Assembly (NCBI GenBank): GCA_002307235.1
Contig: DBTV01000030.1
Span: 1 to 64,000 of the forward strand
Origin: Acidobacteriaceae bacterium UBA1307
GTDB lineage: Bacteria > Acidobacteriota > Terriglobia > Terriglobales > Acidobacteriaceae
DNA length: 64,000 bases
Direction of reading: 5' to 3'
Position numbers and translations under genes: made by a program
In this document: positions 8,192-16,044 of the stretch, in pieces
How positions within the stretch are numbered: position 1 is the first letter of the stretch
Layout of the letters: the number at the start of each line of letters is the position of its first letter
The notes under the pieces: generated by a model
The model's input: the letters and a program-made list of their open reading frames with translations, nothing else
What the model was told of the DNA's origin: nothing
Databases searched by the model: none

Positions 8192-8788
8192 GTGAACGAT
8201 CCGAGTTCCGAAGGCAAAGAAAAAATGCGCTGGGAAGTTGCCCTGCCCCAACCCGCTGCCATAGATGCCGCCCAGGCCGATGCGCTCCCGATGGACGCCG
8301 AGGCCTTCGCCGGCTTCTACGCACGCTCGTCGCGGCCGCTGTGGGCCTATCTGGCGCGCTGCGCGGGTGACAGGGCGCTGGCCGAGGATCTGATGCAGGA
8401 GAGCTACGTGCGCTTTCTCGCCTCGGAGCGGCTGGCCGAGCTCAGCCGCGAGGGCGAGGTCGCCGCGCGGCGCTACCTTTACCGCATCGCCAGCAACCTG
8501 CTGCGCGACCACTGGCGGCGTCCGCGCACCGAGCCGCTGGAGGGCGCACCCGAGCCGCAAGACTCGACCGGCGAAGCCACCGAGGCGCAGATGCGACTGA
8601 ATGCCGTACTCGCCCAGATGAAGCCACGCGACCGGCAGCTTTTGTGGCTGGCCTACGCCGAGGGCTACTCGCACCAGGAGATTGCCGAGGTGATGGGCAT
8701 GATGCGCGCCAGCGTCCGCGTGCTGCTTTATCGCGCCCGGCACGCCATGGCCAGGCTGCTCGACAATAACGACAGGAGGCAGGCATGA
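8192..8788 (+). CDS. ECF-subfamily RNA polymerase sigma factor
   Basis: 198-aa sigma-70 family protein. Region 2 covers about residues 37-110, including the core-binding LAEDLMQESYVRFL helix and the promoter-melting RYLYRIASNLLRDHWRR segment. Region 4 covers about 135-192, with the helix-turn-helix YSHQEIAEVMGM and a following recognition helix. A GTG start at 8192 is preceded by AAGGAG, which fixes it. It overlaps the next small membrane gene by four bases (ATGA), implying translational coupling. That neighbour is a candidate regulator, although it lacks a visible zinc-binding anti-sigma motif. Confidence 0.93.
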   Translation: MNDPSSEGKEKMRWEVALPQPAAIDAAQADALPMDAEAFAGFYARSSRPLWAYLARCAGDRALAEDLMQESYVRFLASERLAELSREGEVAARRYLYRIASNLLRDHWRRPRTEPLEGAPEPQDSTGEATEAQMRLNAVLAQMKPRDRQLLWLAYAEGYSHQEIAEVMGMMRASVRVLLYRARHAMARLLDNNDRRQA

Positions 8789-9183
8789 GCCTCAACGAGG
8801 AACAGAAACAGACGATGCCGCCGCTCGACGCGGCGTTCCGCACGCTGCGTGCGACCACGGCCACGACAGCGCCGCAGCTTGCGCCGGGGTTGCTCTGGTG
8901 GCGTGCGCAACTGCGCCGCCGCAATGAGGCTCTGCGACAGATCGAGCAGCCGCTGTTGGCGGCAGAACTTCTGGCTCTGGTGCTGGTGCTGGGCTCGAGC
9001 GTAGGTCTAGTGGTGGTTGCCGCGCGCAGTGGTGCGCCCTGGCTGCTGGCCGCGCAAAGATCGATTGTCGCGCCGTGGGTTGCGCTCTTCCAGACGCCGT
9101 GGACAATGCCGCTGGCCGCTGCGGCGCTGTTGACGCTGCTCGGCGCAGCCATCGCGCTGCTTGCCTGCGACAAAACCGAATGA
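8785..9183 (+). CDS. Small membrane protein coupled to the ECF sigma factor
   Basis: 132 aa: a cytosolic N-terminus of about 55 residues containing WWRAQLRRRN, then two hydrophobic segments at about 57-80 and 107-127. Its start overlaps the sigma stop by four bases and has AGGAGG upstream, so it is translated with the sigma factor. Position and topology suit an anti-sigma factor or its membrane anchor, but the classic zinc-binding HxxxCxxC of ZAS anti-sigmas is absent. Function is inferred from context only. Confidence 0.78.
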   Translation: MSLNEEQKQTMPPLDAAFRTLRATTATTAPQLAPGLLWWRAQLRRRNEALRQIEQPLLAAELLALVLVLGSSVGLVVVAARSGAPWLLAAQRSIVAPWVALFQTPWTMPLAAAALLTLLGAAIALLACDKTE

Positions 9184-9222
9184 TCGCGGCTGCGTCCAAC
9201 GAGCAAAGCCCAGGAGATGCCG

Positions 9223-9993
9223 ATGAACACTGCCCGCTTCGCGCGCTTGCTCTATCTTGGCTGCGTTGTGCCTGCCCTGCTCCCGTTGCACGCGCAGCAA
9301 ACGAAGCCCGCCTTCGAGAGCTACTCCGTGCACGCCAGCAAGAAGTGCGAAGGCGACATCGGCTTTCAGGGCAATCGTTTTGTGGCCCCTGATTCCGCGC
9401 TGTCTTTCTTGATGTACTCCGCCTACGCGACGGAACTTTCTCAGGACGTCGAAGGCCTGCCAGCCTGGGGCGAATCCGCCTGCTTCACCATCGAGGCGCG
9501 CATGAGCGACGACGACTACGCCGCACTGCAAAAGCTCCCGCCCCAGGAAAGAAAAAAACAGCAACAGCAGACGAAGCAGCAACTGCTCGTCGAAGTCTTC
9601 AAACTGCGCATTCACACGGAGACACGGATACGGCCTGTGTACGAGATCCATCAGGCCCGTGGCGGAATCAAGATCAAACCATGGCCTGTGGGCAAACCTG
9701 TCGAAGAGGGCTTTTGGGGCTTTGACTCCTTCGCGTTCCACGGTACCTCGCTCACGATGCTGGCCACGAATCTGACGCAGATTCTGAGTGAACACGTGAT
9801 CGACCAGACCGGACTGACGGGCCTGTACGATGTCGTCCTGACACCATCACAGGAACCAGCAAAGGACGTCGAAGAGGTACACGCGCGGCTTCTCGGCACG
9901 CTTGAGGAGCAGCTCGGCCTGAAGCTCACGGCGACCAAAGCTCCGATCACGGTGTACGTCGTCGATCACGCGGAAAAGCCCGAGGCCAATTAG
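9223..9993 (+). CDS. DUF3738 / TIGR03435-type exported protein
   Basis: 256 aa with a signal peptide (cleavage likely after the LHAQ of residues 17-20) and the body of the soil-acidobacterial TIGR03435 family. Recognisable are the opening FESYSVHASK strand, the CFTIEARM segment, a Gln/Lys-rich helix, and the closing DQTGLTGLYDVVLT and LEEQLGLKL motifs. The biochemical role of the family is unknown, and in acidobacteria it is often found beside ECF sigma genes, as here. The ATG at 9223 lies six bases after AGGAG, while one at 9217 abuts it. The missing spacing for 9217 decides the start. Confidence 0.88.
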   Translation: MNTARFARLLYLGCVVPALLPLHAQQTKPAFESYSVHASKKCEGDIGFQGNRFVAPDSALSFLMYSAYATELSQDVEGLPAWGESACFTIEARMSDDDYAALQKLPPQERKKQQQQTKQQLLVEVFKLRIHTETRIRPVYEIHQARGGIKIKPWPVGKPVEEGFWGFDSFAFHGTSLTMLATNLTQILSEHVIDQTGLTGLYDVVLTPSQEPAKDVEEVHARLLGTLEEQLGLKLTATKAPITVYVVDHAEKPEAN

Positions 9994-10033
9994 AGACAAA
10001 AAGAACCCGGAGAGGGCCGAAGCCTTCCCCGGG
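9994..10033 (-). terminator. Minus-strand terminator with TTCG loop
   Basis: A stem of about 12 bp (10006-10017 with 10022-10033, one mismatch and one GU pair) with a TTCG tetraloop on the minus strand is followed by TTCTTTTTG. It lies 54 bases past the stop of the minus-strand gene at 10087 and should end that transcript. Confidence 0.8.
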
Positions 10034-10086
10034 AAAGTGTGGTCTTGCGTCGTGGCGCAGAGGTTCCCACGCCGCGATCTTTCTTA

Positions 10087-10791
10087 CTAATTCCAGGTGT
10101 TCTGCGAGGCCGTGAACTCGGCTTCGGTGCGCGGATGCCGCACGACGGTCAACCCGTCGGCGCCGAGCAGGAAGGTCGTCTCGGTCTCGGACCGGGTCAG
10201 CGTATCGACAACGCCCTTGGCCGTGTAGAGCACGACGGGCTGCTCCGGGCGGGCGAGATCGACGATGCGATAGTCCTCCGCACTCACCAGAGCAACCGGC
10301 TGGCTCGACGGAGTCTCAAGATACGCACCCGCGCCGATCTTGCGCAGATCGCCGCCGTAGATCTCACTCGAAGCCGCACGCAATACCGGCGCCGTAGCCT
10401 TGCGCGCATCGAGAAGCGCGTAGCCGTGGCTGGTGCGATAGCGCACCAATACGACATCGTGACCAAGATACTTCACAAAGTCAAAGGGCTCGGCGGCTCC
10501 GAGAGCGACCGGAGCAAAAGCACGAATTTTGCCGGGGTCGGTCACGTCGAAGACGGCCAACTGCGCGCCGTTGTTCTGCTCAACGTAGAGATAGGTCTCT
10601 TCCGTGCTGGCCACGCGCTTGAGATAGAGCGCCTGCCCGGAGTTCTGCGCCAAAGCCGGCAGATTTGCTGGCCGCACGATAACAACATCCTGCGACGAGG
10701 TGCTCAGATCCTTGGTTGCGGCATGCAGAAGGCTTGCGCCCGTGAAGGTTGCAAAAAGAAACAAACGAGACAGAAGAGTGGATGTACGCAT
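10087..10791 (-). CDS. Exported protein of unknown function, possible beta-propeller (LVIVD-like) repeats
   Basis: 234 aa with a clear signal peptide (residues 2-25, ending LLHAA). The mature part consists of repeated short strands such as ALYLKRV, LAVFDVTDPGKIRAF, HGYALLDARKATAP and YRIVDLARPEQPVVL. This spacing resembles LVIVD or beta-propeller blades in surface or periplasmic proteins. No catalytic motif was seen. The ATG at 10791 has GAGG eight bases upstream, while an in-frame GTG three codons earlier does not. It is a single-gene transcript ended by the hairpin at 9994-10033. Confidence 0.72.
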   Translation of the reverse strand: MRTSTLLSRLFLFATFTGASLLHAATKDLSTSSQDVVIVRPANLPALAQNSGQALYLKRVASTEETYLYVEQNNGAQLAVFDVTDPGKIRAFAPVALGAAEPFDFVKYLGHDVVLVRYRTSHGYALLDARKATAPVLRAASSEIYGGDLRKIGAGAYLETPSSQPVALVSAEDYRIVDLARPEQPVVLYTAKGVVDTLTRSETETTFLLGADGLTVVRHPRTEAEFTASQNTWN

Positions 10792-10801
10792 GAAGATCAC
10801 C

Positions 10802-11007
10802 TCATTGATCGAGAAAGTTGCTCGATTCCGCGCGCATCAGCCTTGTCTCACACATGTTTCCATGCGAAAAGACAGCGAAGCGCCGACTCTTTCCGCAGCG
10901 AGGCAACAAAGGAAAGAACCGTTGCGACATCAACCTGAACAAGTTCAGCTTGCCGTCGCACAATCGATGTGAGCGCATCGATTGCAGCAAATTGTGTACG
11001 TAGAGAT
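10802..11007. other. Intergenic stretch, promoter region of the gene at 10791
   Basis: About 200 bases between two minus-strand genes. It has no convincing gene on either strand and presumably carries the upstream promoter. Confidence 0.35.
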
Positions 11008-11403
11008 TTAGAGGCGGGCCGGCGGAGGACGGAAGAAGAAGGCACTCAAGGCCGCACGGGGAAGCGCGCTGAAGGCAGGCTGCAGGGTGCGTGCACGACG
11101 CCACAGAGCGGCATCGGCCGTACGCAGACTCCAGAGAAGAAAGGCTGTGAACGCAAGCAGCACAAAGGGCGCATGGGGAGCCGGCTCGGCGGAATTGCGT
11201 GCCAGCAAAGGATTTTTCACCGTGGCGCGCTCGTTCTCACTCAACATGCGCGCCGAGGGAACCCGATGAAAATGCGCGGTGTTCTGCTCGTAGAGCGAAA
11301 ACTTATAGGCGAGATTCCATCCAAAGACAGCCAACGCCAGCGCCAACAGCAGAAGCCGCGGCCAGAACGATTGCATCCGGAATGGAGAAACATGCGCCAT
11401 CAT
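11008..11403 (-). CDS. Small membrane protein, unknown
   Basis: About 131 aa with a hydrophobic segment at roughly residues 16-34 and another at about 77-92, separated by a polar loop containing NERATVKNP. The C-terminus is basic and Phe/Pro-rich. ATG codons at 11403 and 11400 are adjacent and there is no strong ribosome site, so the start is uncertain. The two-helix layout makes it more likely real than the competing frames, but no homology could be recalled. Confidence 0.5.
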   Translation of the reverse strand: MMAHVSPFRMQSFWPRLLLLALALAVFGWNLAYKFSLYEQNTAHFHRVPSARMLSENERATVKNPLLARNSAEPAPHAPFVLLAFTAFLLWSLRTADAALWRRARTLQPAFSALPRAALSAFFFRPPPARL

Positions 11404-11793
11404 CACTACTCAGGTTCAACCCGGGAACGCAGCAAAACACGCGCCCATCGGTCCTTTGTCGCGAAACAAAGGTAACTGAATTTATTCATAGCACAGTCTA
11501 AATTAAGTTGTCTTGAACCGCGATCACAGGTAAAACCGGGGATTTTCGATAAGTCCATGCAGCGTAAAGGGTAGATCAGAGGCATTTTTCTTTTATTGCG
11601 CGTGGGCCAAAAGGCGAAACAGAGGCAATCGCGGGCGCAGAACCGAACAAGACAATGTTTTCTTCATTAAAACTCTTGCCCATACCCTTTTGCGCCGATA
11701 ATCTTCTGTACAGTCTCTCCAGCCGTACAAGGCTCCCGTGCTGGACAACCCCTATCGGTAGCAACTTACCGGGAAAGTATTTATCCTGTGCCT
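11404..11793. other. Intergenic region with a hairpin
   Basis: About 390 bases between divergent genes. A 7-bp hairpin CCTTTGT/ACAAAGG lies at 11453-11472. The stretch is relatively AT-rich near 11475-11510 and 11650-11700. No gene was supported; it should contain both promoters. Confidence 0.4.
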
Positions 11794-12030
11794 ATGTCGA
11801 TTGAAGATAGCATCCTCACACAAATCGATGCAGAGATTGCCCGCTTAACCGAGGCGCGCAAGCTGTTGCAGAAGGCCGGTCGCGTTAAACTTCCTGCCGC
11901 GATTGTTGCCAACACCACCAAAAAGAAGGCTCACAAAAAGCATGTGTTGAGCCCGGAAGCGCGTAAGCGCATCGCCGACGCGCAGCGCAAACGCTGGGCT
12001 GCCACAAAGGCGAAGAAGAAGACCAAGTAA
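11794..12030 (+). CDS. Small basic protein with SPEARKRI motif
   Basis: 78 aa. The N-terminal half is an amphipathic helix (residues 3-30, with DSILTQIDAEIARL). The C-terminal half is very basic and contains LSPEARKRIADAQRKRWA, a motif frequent in small acidobacterial proteins and reminiscent of NUMOD/AT-hook-like DNA-contacting segments. It ends in a Lys-rich tail. It may bind nucleic acid; the function is not known. The ATG at 11794 is used; an in-frame GTG two codons earlier is an alternative, and no strong ribosome site discriminates. Confidence 0.7.
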   Translation: MSIEDSILTQIDAEIARLTEARKLLQKAGRVKLPAAIVANTTKKKAHKKHVLSPEARKRIADAQRKRWAATKAKKKTK

Positions 12031-12444
12031 GCCGATCCGGTCGATCCAGCCCATCGTGCCTCTGCTCGCGCTCCGCGTATAACCCACGCGCAGACACGAT
12101 TTCTTCGTTTTCCAGGCATTGTTCTGCCTTTCTTTCCGGCTCACCTCTGTGTCTCCTTACGGGGCAAACAGCGAACCCTCCTCCCCTTTATTTACGCTTG
12201 CTTTCTCCATTTCTATAGGGCTCACGATGGCTATAGTATTTTCCCAATTGCTGTAGAGGGAAAACTGGATATCGAGGGTCTTTTTCCTCAAGGAAAAGAC
12301 CCCTTGCACGAACCGCAACACTGCACGTGTATTGGGAAAATGCTCTAAAACATAACGTACACCGTGCCCCGGCACGTCTGGGCCCCTTTGCGCACTCTCA
12401 CGATTGGTTTGCCATCTTTTGCGCAGCGCGATCAACGCGCACGC
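12031..12444. other. Intergenic region between the small basic protein and HU
   Basis: About 410 bases without a supportable gene. It contains a hairpin GGGTCTTTTTCC/GGAAAAGACCC at 12276-12303 (TCAA loop, one bulged T) that lacks a following T run. It may be a transcript end or a processed structure. Confidence 0.4.
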
Positions 12445-12487
12445 AAAAAAGCAGAGGGAAAGCCGCTTGGGCTTTCCCTCTGCTTTG
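12445..12487 (-). terminator. Strong terminator of the HU gene
   Basis: A perfect 14-bp stem, GCAGAGGGAAAGCC (12451-12464) with its complement at 12470-12483, is followed on the minus strand by six T. It lies just past the HU stop. Confidence 0.92.
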
Positions 12488-12512
12488 TAACCCTCGATTT
12501 CGGGGCAAAAAA

Positions 12513-12809
12513 CTACTTCTTGGTCGGGGCGATGACGTCCTTGGCGGCCTTGGCCACGCGGAACTTCACGACGGTCTTGGCCTTGATCTTGATCTGCGCG
12601 CCGGTCTGCGGATTGCGACCGATGCGGGCCTTGCGCTCAGCCTTCACCAAGCGACCGATGCCCGGGATAACGAACACGCCGTTCTTCTTGGTCTCCTTGA
12701 TGGCGGTCTCCGCCAGCAGATCGAGGAAAGCAGCGGCCTGCTTGTTGGTGATTTCGAGCTTCTCGGCCAGGTGGCGGATCAGAGCGGTCTTGGTCAATCC
12801 AGTTGCCAT
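12513..12809 (-). CDS. HU-family nucleoid DNA-binding protein
   Basis: 98-aa HU/IHF-type histone-like protein that bends and compacts DNA as a dimer. Typical features are TKTALIRHLAEKLEITNKQA at the N-terminal helices, the GIGRLVKAERKARIGRNPQTG beta-arm region with the conserved Arg-Asn-Pro-x-Thr-Gly, and KFRVAKAAKD at the end. AAGGAG lies upstream of the ATG at 12809. It is a single gene with a very strong terminator, consistent with high expression. HU rather than IHF is favoured, but paralogues cannot be told apart here. Confidence 0.96.
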   Translation of the reverse strand: MATGLTKTALIRHLAEKLEITNKQAAAFLDLLAETAIKETKKNGVFVIPGIGRLVKAERKARIGRNPQTGAQIKIKAKTVVKFRVAKAAKDVIAPTKK

Positions 12810-13131
12810 GCGATGTTCTCCTTAGTGGGCAGATCCTTGGGACTGCCGTCGTTGCCTGGGGCTGCGATGCTGAAGCGTTCCGCATGAAGGCGTGCGACCG
12901 AGGCAACGTATGCACGAAAACCTCTATTCATGCGGGTTCTCGCGAACCCTGTCGTTGGTTACAATGCCGCGTTCGGGCATATGAAGTCAACGTAAAAACA
13001 AGCGATTTCCACAATTTTCTGTGGGTTTCATACCGAAAACGCCTATTTTTGCCTGTTTTCCTCGTTTTTGTCGGATTTGAGACGTTTTTCCCTAGGTTTT
13101 ATGCAGGTTTTCGCCGCTCCCACCCTCGCCG
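12810..13131. other. Promoter region of HU
   Basis: About 320 bases with T-rich stretches (13000-13110) between two minus-strand genes. No gene was supported. The HU promoter must be within it, but no clear -35/-10 could be assigned. Confidence 0.4.
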
Positions 13132-13875
13132 CTAAAAGGCGAATTGCAGCCGCCGTTTTGGCTTGAGCGAGGCGAGCAGAGGAGCATTCAACGCCTCGAC
13201 CAGCGGCGCGACGGCCTTGCAATGCCGCACCACCAGAGCCGCCAGCTTTGGGTCATACGCCGTCTCGACGGGCAGCGAAACCGACAGCCCCCACTGCCGA
13301 CAGCGGACCAGATCGATGGCCGGATGCTCGGGATCGTAGCCTTTGGGCGCGCGTACCAGCGGGTTGCCTTCAAAGTCGGGAAAGGTTTTGCGGACGGCAG
13401 AGCTCTCGAGCAGTTTTCGAAATTCGGTGTGGTGTTCAAGCAGCCACTGGCGAATCTGGTGGAGTTGCTCTTTCTGCGGCAGCCAGACGCCGGCAGCGAT
13501 CAGCAGTTGCTTGGGCTCAAGATGCAGGTAAAAGCCCGCGCAGGAGACCTTCTCCAGCCCCTCGCGCGCCCACCAGGCGGCGACATGCGTCTTGTAGGGC
13601 GTCTTGTCGGAGCTGAAGCGGGTGTCGCGATAGATGCGGAAGAGGGATTTTTCCGCCGGGCGAACGTAGTCGGGCGCGAAGTTGAGCATGGACTCGTTGA
13701 CCTTGCGGACGAGGGCCAGCATGGGCTCTTTCAGCTCGGCGTCAAAGATGGCCTTGCGCGGCTGGAACCATGCGCGGTCGTTGTTGCGGGCGAGGCCGCG
13801 CAGAAACTTGAGCGCCTCGGGCCGGAAGTAGGGAAGCGCCTCAACAGGCGCGGAGGTCTTCGTTTTGCTCGCCAT
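13132..13875 (-). CDS. DUF2461 family protein
   Basis: 247 aa matching the DUF2461 (TIGR02453) family of unknown function. Characteristic segments are the N-terminal FRPEALKFLRGLARNNDRAWF, then RIYRDTRFSSDKTPYKTH, and a FYLHLEP strand. The family has been described only as conserved cytosolic proteins, without a proven reaction. The ATG at 13875 fits the usual family length; an upstream ATG extension to 13947 is not family-like. The downstream sequence on the minus strand leads to the HU promoter. Confidence 0.88.
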   Translation of the reverse strand: MASKTKTSAPVEALPYFRPEALKFLRGLARNNDRAWFQPRKAIFDAELKEPMLALVRKVNESMLNFAPDYVRPAEKSLFRIYRDTRFSSDKTPYKTHVAAWWAREGLEKVSCAGFYLHLEPKQLLIAAGVWLPQKEQLHQIRQWLLEHHTEFRKLLESSAVRKTFPDFEGNPLVRAPKGYDPEHPAIDLVRCRQWGLSVSLPVETAYDPKLAALVVRHCKAVAPLVEALNAPLLASLKPKRRLQFAF

Positions 13876-13927
13876 GACAGATGCAGTGTAGCGCAACGGG
13901 CAACTGCAAGATACGGGCCTTTGTACG

Positions 13928-14183
13928 AGCCGATAGCTTTTAGCCATGAGCTTCTAGCGAAGAGCCAGAAGTCAGCGGACCGCGCCTTTAGGCGCGGAGG
14001 GGGTATCGCGTACTGTTTCCGAAAATCTTCCCCAGGGGCTGAAAGCCCCTCTCCCCTTATGCCATCGATGGCATGGATGAATCCATGCCCTTTCAAAACA
14101 CAGCTTTGTCATCAACCTGGAGCCATGAGCTGTTAGCTCCTCGCGAAGAACTAGAAGCTGATTGCTAATGGCTAGAAGCTAGT
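13928..14183. repeat. Composite intergenic palindromic repeat
   Basis: A core of stacked palindromes: CGCGCC-TTTA-GGCGCG (13981-13996), AGGGGCT-GAA-AGCCCCT (14034-14050), GCCATCGATGGC (14061-14072) and GGCATGGAT-GA-ATCCATGCC (14070-14089). It is flanked on both sides by AGCT/TAGC-rich sequence (around 13928-13975 and 14121-14183), with the right flank roughly in inverted orientation. It resembles a REP/BIME-like element; other genomic copies would confirm it. No gene lies in it. Confidence 0.55.
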
Positions 14184-14191
14184 TAACCGCC

Positions 14192-14788
14192 TTACCGAAT
14201 CACCTTGAGTGCGCCACGGAAGAGGCCGTCGAAGTTGGCGGCAAGCTCCTTTTCCTTGGAGAGGGCGAGTTCGACGGCCTTTTCGGCGGCGACGCGCTGG
14301 TAGCCGAGGTTGACGAGGGCCGAGAGCACGTCGTCGACGGCGGCCCCCTTCAGGCCAGCGGCGGCGACGGCCGGAGCCACGGCGAAGTCATCGAGCTTGT
14401 CCTTGAGTTCGACCACGAGCCGCTCGGCGAGTTTTTTGCCAACGCCGGGGATGCGCGTCAGTTGCGCGTGGTCCTGGCCGCGAATCGCTTGCACAGTGCG
14501 CTCGACGGCAAGGCCGCTGAGGATCTTGATGGCCTGCTTGGGGCCGACGCCGGAGACGGTGATCAGCCGCTCGAAGAGGCGCTTTTCGGCGCGGTCGAGG
14601 AAGCCGTAGAGGGCGATCTGGTCCTCGCTGACCTGGGTGTGGATGTGCAGCGAGGCCTCCTGGCCGACCGAGGGCAGTGTCGTGAAGGTGGGTACGGAGA
14701 TGGTGACGTCGTAGCCGACGCCGGCGGCCTCGACGATGGCCTGGCCGGGCTGTTTTTCGATAAGTTTGCCGCGCAGATGAGCAATCAT
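14192..14788 (-). CDS. ruvA: Holliday junction branch migration protein RuvA
   Basis: 198-aa protein that binds four-way junctions as a tetramer and loads the RuvB motor during recombinational repair. Domain I starts MIAHLRGKL, the usual family start. Domain II carries the tandem helix-hairpin-helix motifs VSGVGPKQAIKIL and IPGVGKKLAERLV. The C-terminal domain III (about 150-198) contains DVLSALVNLGY and binds RuvB. It stands alone here without ruvB or ruvC nearby. The composite repeat follows its stop. Confidence 0.96.
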   Translation of the reverse strand: MIAHLRGKLIEKQPGQAIVEAAGVGYDVTISVPTFTTLPSVGQEASLHIHTQVSEDQIALYGFLDRAEKRLFERLITVSGVGPKQAIKILSGLAVERTVQAIRGQDHAQLTRIPGVGKKLAERLVVELKDKLDDFAVAPAVAAAGLKGAAVDDVLSALVNLGYQRVAAEKAVELALSKEKELAANFDGLFRGALKVIR

Positions 14789-14931
14789 TGGCCCTCATTG
14801 TAAAATCCCGGCCCCCTCGGGCGGGCAGCGACTTTCCTTTATGTCGCTGGAGAGTCCAACGTATTGTCGGTGTAGACGGTTGAGTTTGGTGTAAAAGGAA
14901 CGCCCGGGGTTGGCCCGGGGAAGGCTTGGCC

Positions 14932-14941
14932 GGATACAATA
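14932..14941 (+). promoter_or_regulatory. Possible -10 element (TACAAT) upstream of the Ig-like gene
   Basis: GATACAATAA at 14932-14941 contains TACAAT. The best -35-like TTGGCC candidate lies at a somewhat long spacing. Position fits the gene starting at 15015, but this is weak evidence. Confidence 0.3.
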
Positions 14942-15014
14942 AGGTTCTACAGCTAGGGTTACGGACGAGCGCGGCAGTCGAGCGCGATTTCCGGAGAATT
15001 TGGAGCAGGTGCAC

Positions 15015-16034
15015 GTGAGAGGCTTGATCTGCCGCGGTCTGCGGCTTTGGACAGTTGCGGGACTCAGCGCGGCGGCAGCGATCTGCCTGCTGCCAACGGC
15101 TGTGCGCGCCGAAAGCGCGCCGACCCAGACGACGCTCAATGCAACCACCCGCCAGGTAAGCGGCCGAACCAAGGCCACGCTGCAAATCGCCGTTGCGTCC
15201 GACGATGCGACCGCAGCCACCGGCGCGGTTTCGATTTATGACAGCGGCAAACTGGTTGCCGGAGCCGTGTTGGCTGACGGCACGGCCACGGCTGATGTGA
15301 GCCTGCCCAGCGGCACGCACAATTTGACCGCGGTCTATGCTGGCGACACCACCCACACCAGCTCGACCTCGCTGGCCAGCGCCGTTCCGGCGGCCACCAC
15401 CACGAGCACCCCCAGCTTCACGCTGGGTCTGACGCCGATTTCGCCCACCAGCTTCCCGATGACGCTGACGGCCGGAGCCGCCGGCACGGTCACGGTGACG
15501 GTGACGCCAGAGAACAATTCCACGCTGAGCGCGCCGATGACCGTCACGCTCTCCTGCTCGGGCCTGCCGGACAACTCGTCATGCACCTTCTCGCCAACCT
15601 CGGTGCAGATTCTGTCGACGACGGCAAGCAGTTGCACAACGGCCACCAGTTCCACCTGCCCGCCGACCGCCACCATGACGCTGCAGACGCAGGCCCAGGG
15701 CACGGCGAGCAACAAGAGCCCGTCGCGGCCCGGCAAGGGTTCGAATGTGGTCACCTGGGCAATTCTGCTGCCGGGCATGCTCGGACTGGGCGGACTGGCC
15801 TGGAGCGCGCGGCGCAAGCTCTGGCTAAGCCGGATGATGCTGATCGCGGCGATTGCCGTATTCGTCTCTCTTGGGCTGAGCGGCTGCAATCCGCAGTACA
15901 ACTACTATCACCACGCGCCGGACGCGAACTATCCGACGCCTTCGGGCAGCTACACGATCACGGTGACCGGGCAGTCGAGCGACGGCCTGACCGCGACGAC
16001 GGCGAATACGACCTTCGTGCTCACCGTCAAGTAG
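15015..16034 (+). CDS. Exported Ig-like repeat protein with internal membrane/LSGC segment
   Basis: 339 aa. A signal-like N-terminus (to about residue 30) is followed by a Big_3-type Ig-like domain (about 35-115; TATADVSLPSGTHNLTAVYAGD is typical), then a second Thr/Ser-rich beta region. At about 240-280 there is a short hydrophobic LLPGMLGLGGLAW, an Arg/Lys patch, and a membrane helix ending LGLSGC. A final Ig-like strand pair follows. This internal helix-LSGC layout recurs in acidobacterial surface proteins. GGAG at 15002-15005 favours GTG at 15015 over GTG 15009 or TTG 15000. Probably envelope-located; role unknown. Ten bases separate it from pabBC. Confidence 0.75.
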   Translation: MRGLICRGLRLWTVAGLSAAAAICLLPTAVRAESAPTQTTLNATTRQVSGRTKATLQIAVASDDATAATGAVSIYDSGKLVAGAVLADGTATADVSLPSGTHNLTAVYAGDTTHTSSTSLASAVPAATTTSTPSFTLGLTPISPTSFPMTLTAGAAGTVTVTVTPENNSTLSAPMTVTLSCSGLPDNSSCTFSPTSVQILSTTASSCTTATSSTCPPTATMTLQTQAQGTASNKSPSRPGKGSNVVTWAILLPGMLGLGGLAWSARRKLWLSRMMLIAAIAVFVSLGLSGCNPQYNYYHHAPDANYPTPSGSYTITVTGQSSDGLTATTANTTFVLTVK

Positions 16035-16044
16035 CACGCACTCC

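Noticed and set aside
13930..14190. Inserted IS element beside ruvA
   Set aside because: No transposase frame and no clear terminal inverted repeats with target duplication; recorded as a palindromic repeat instead.
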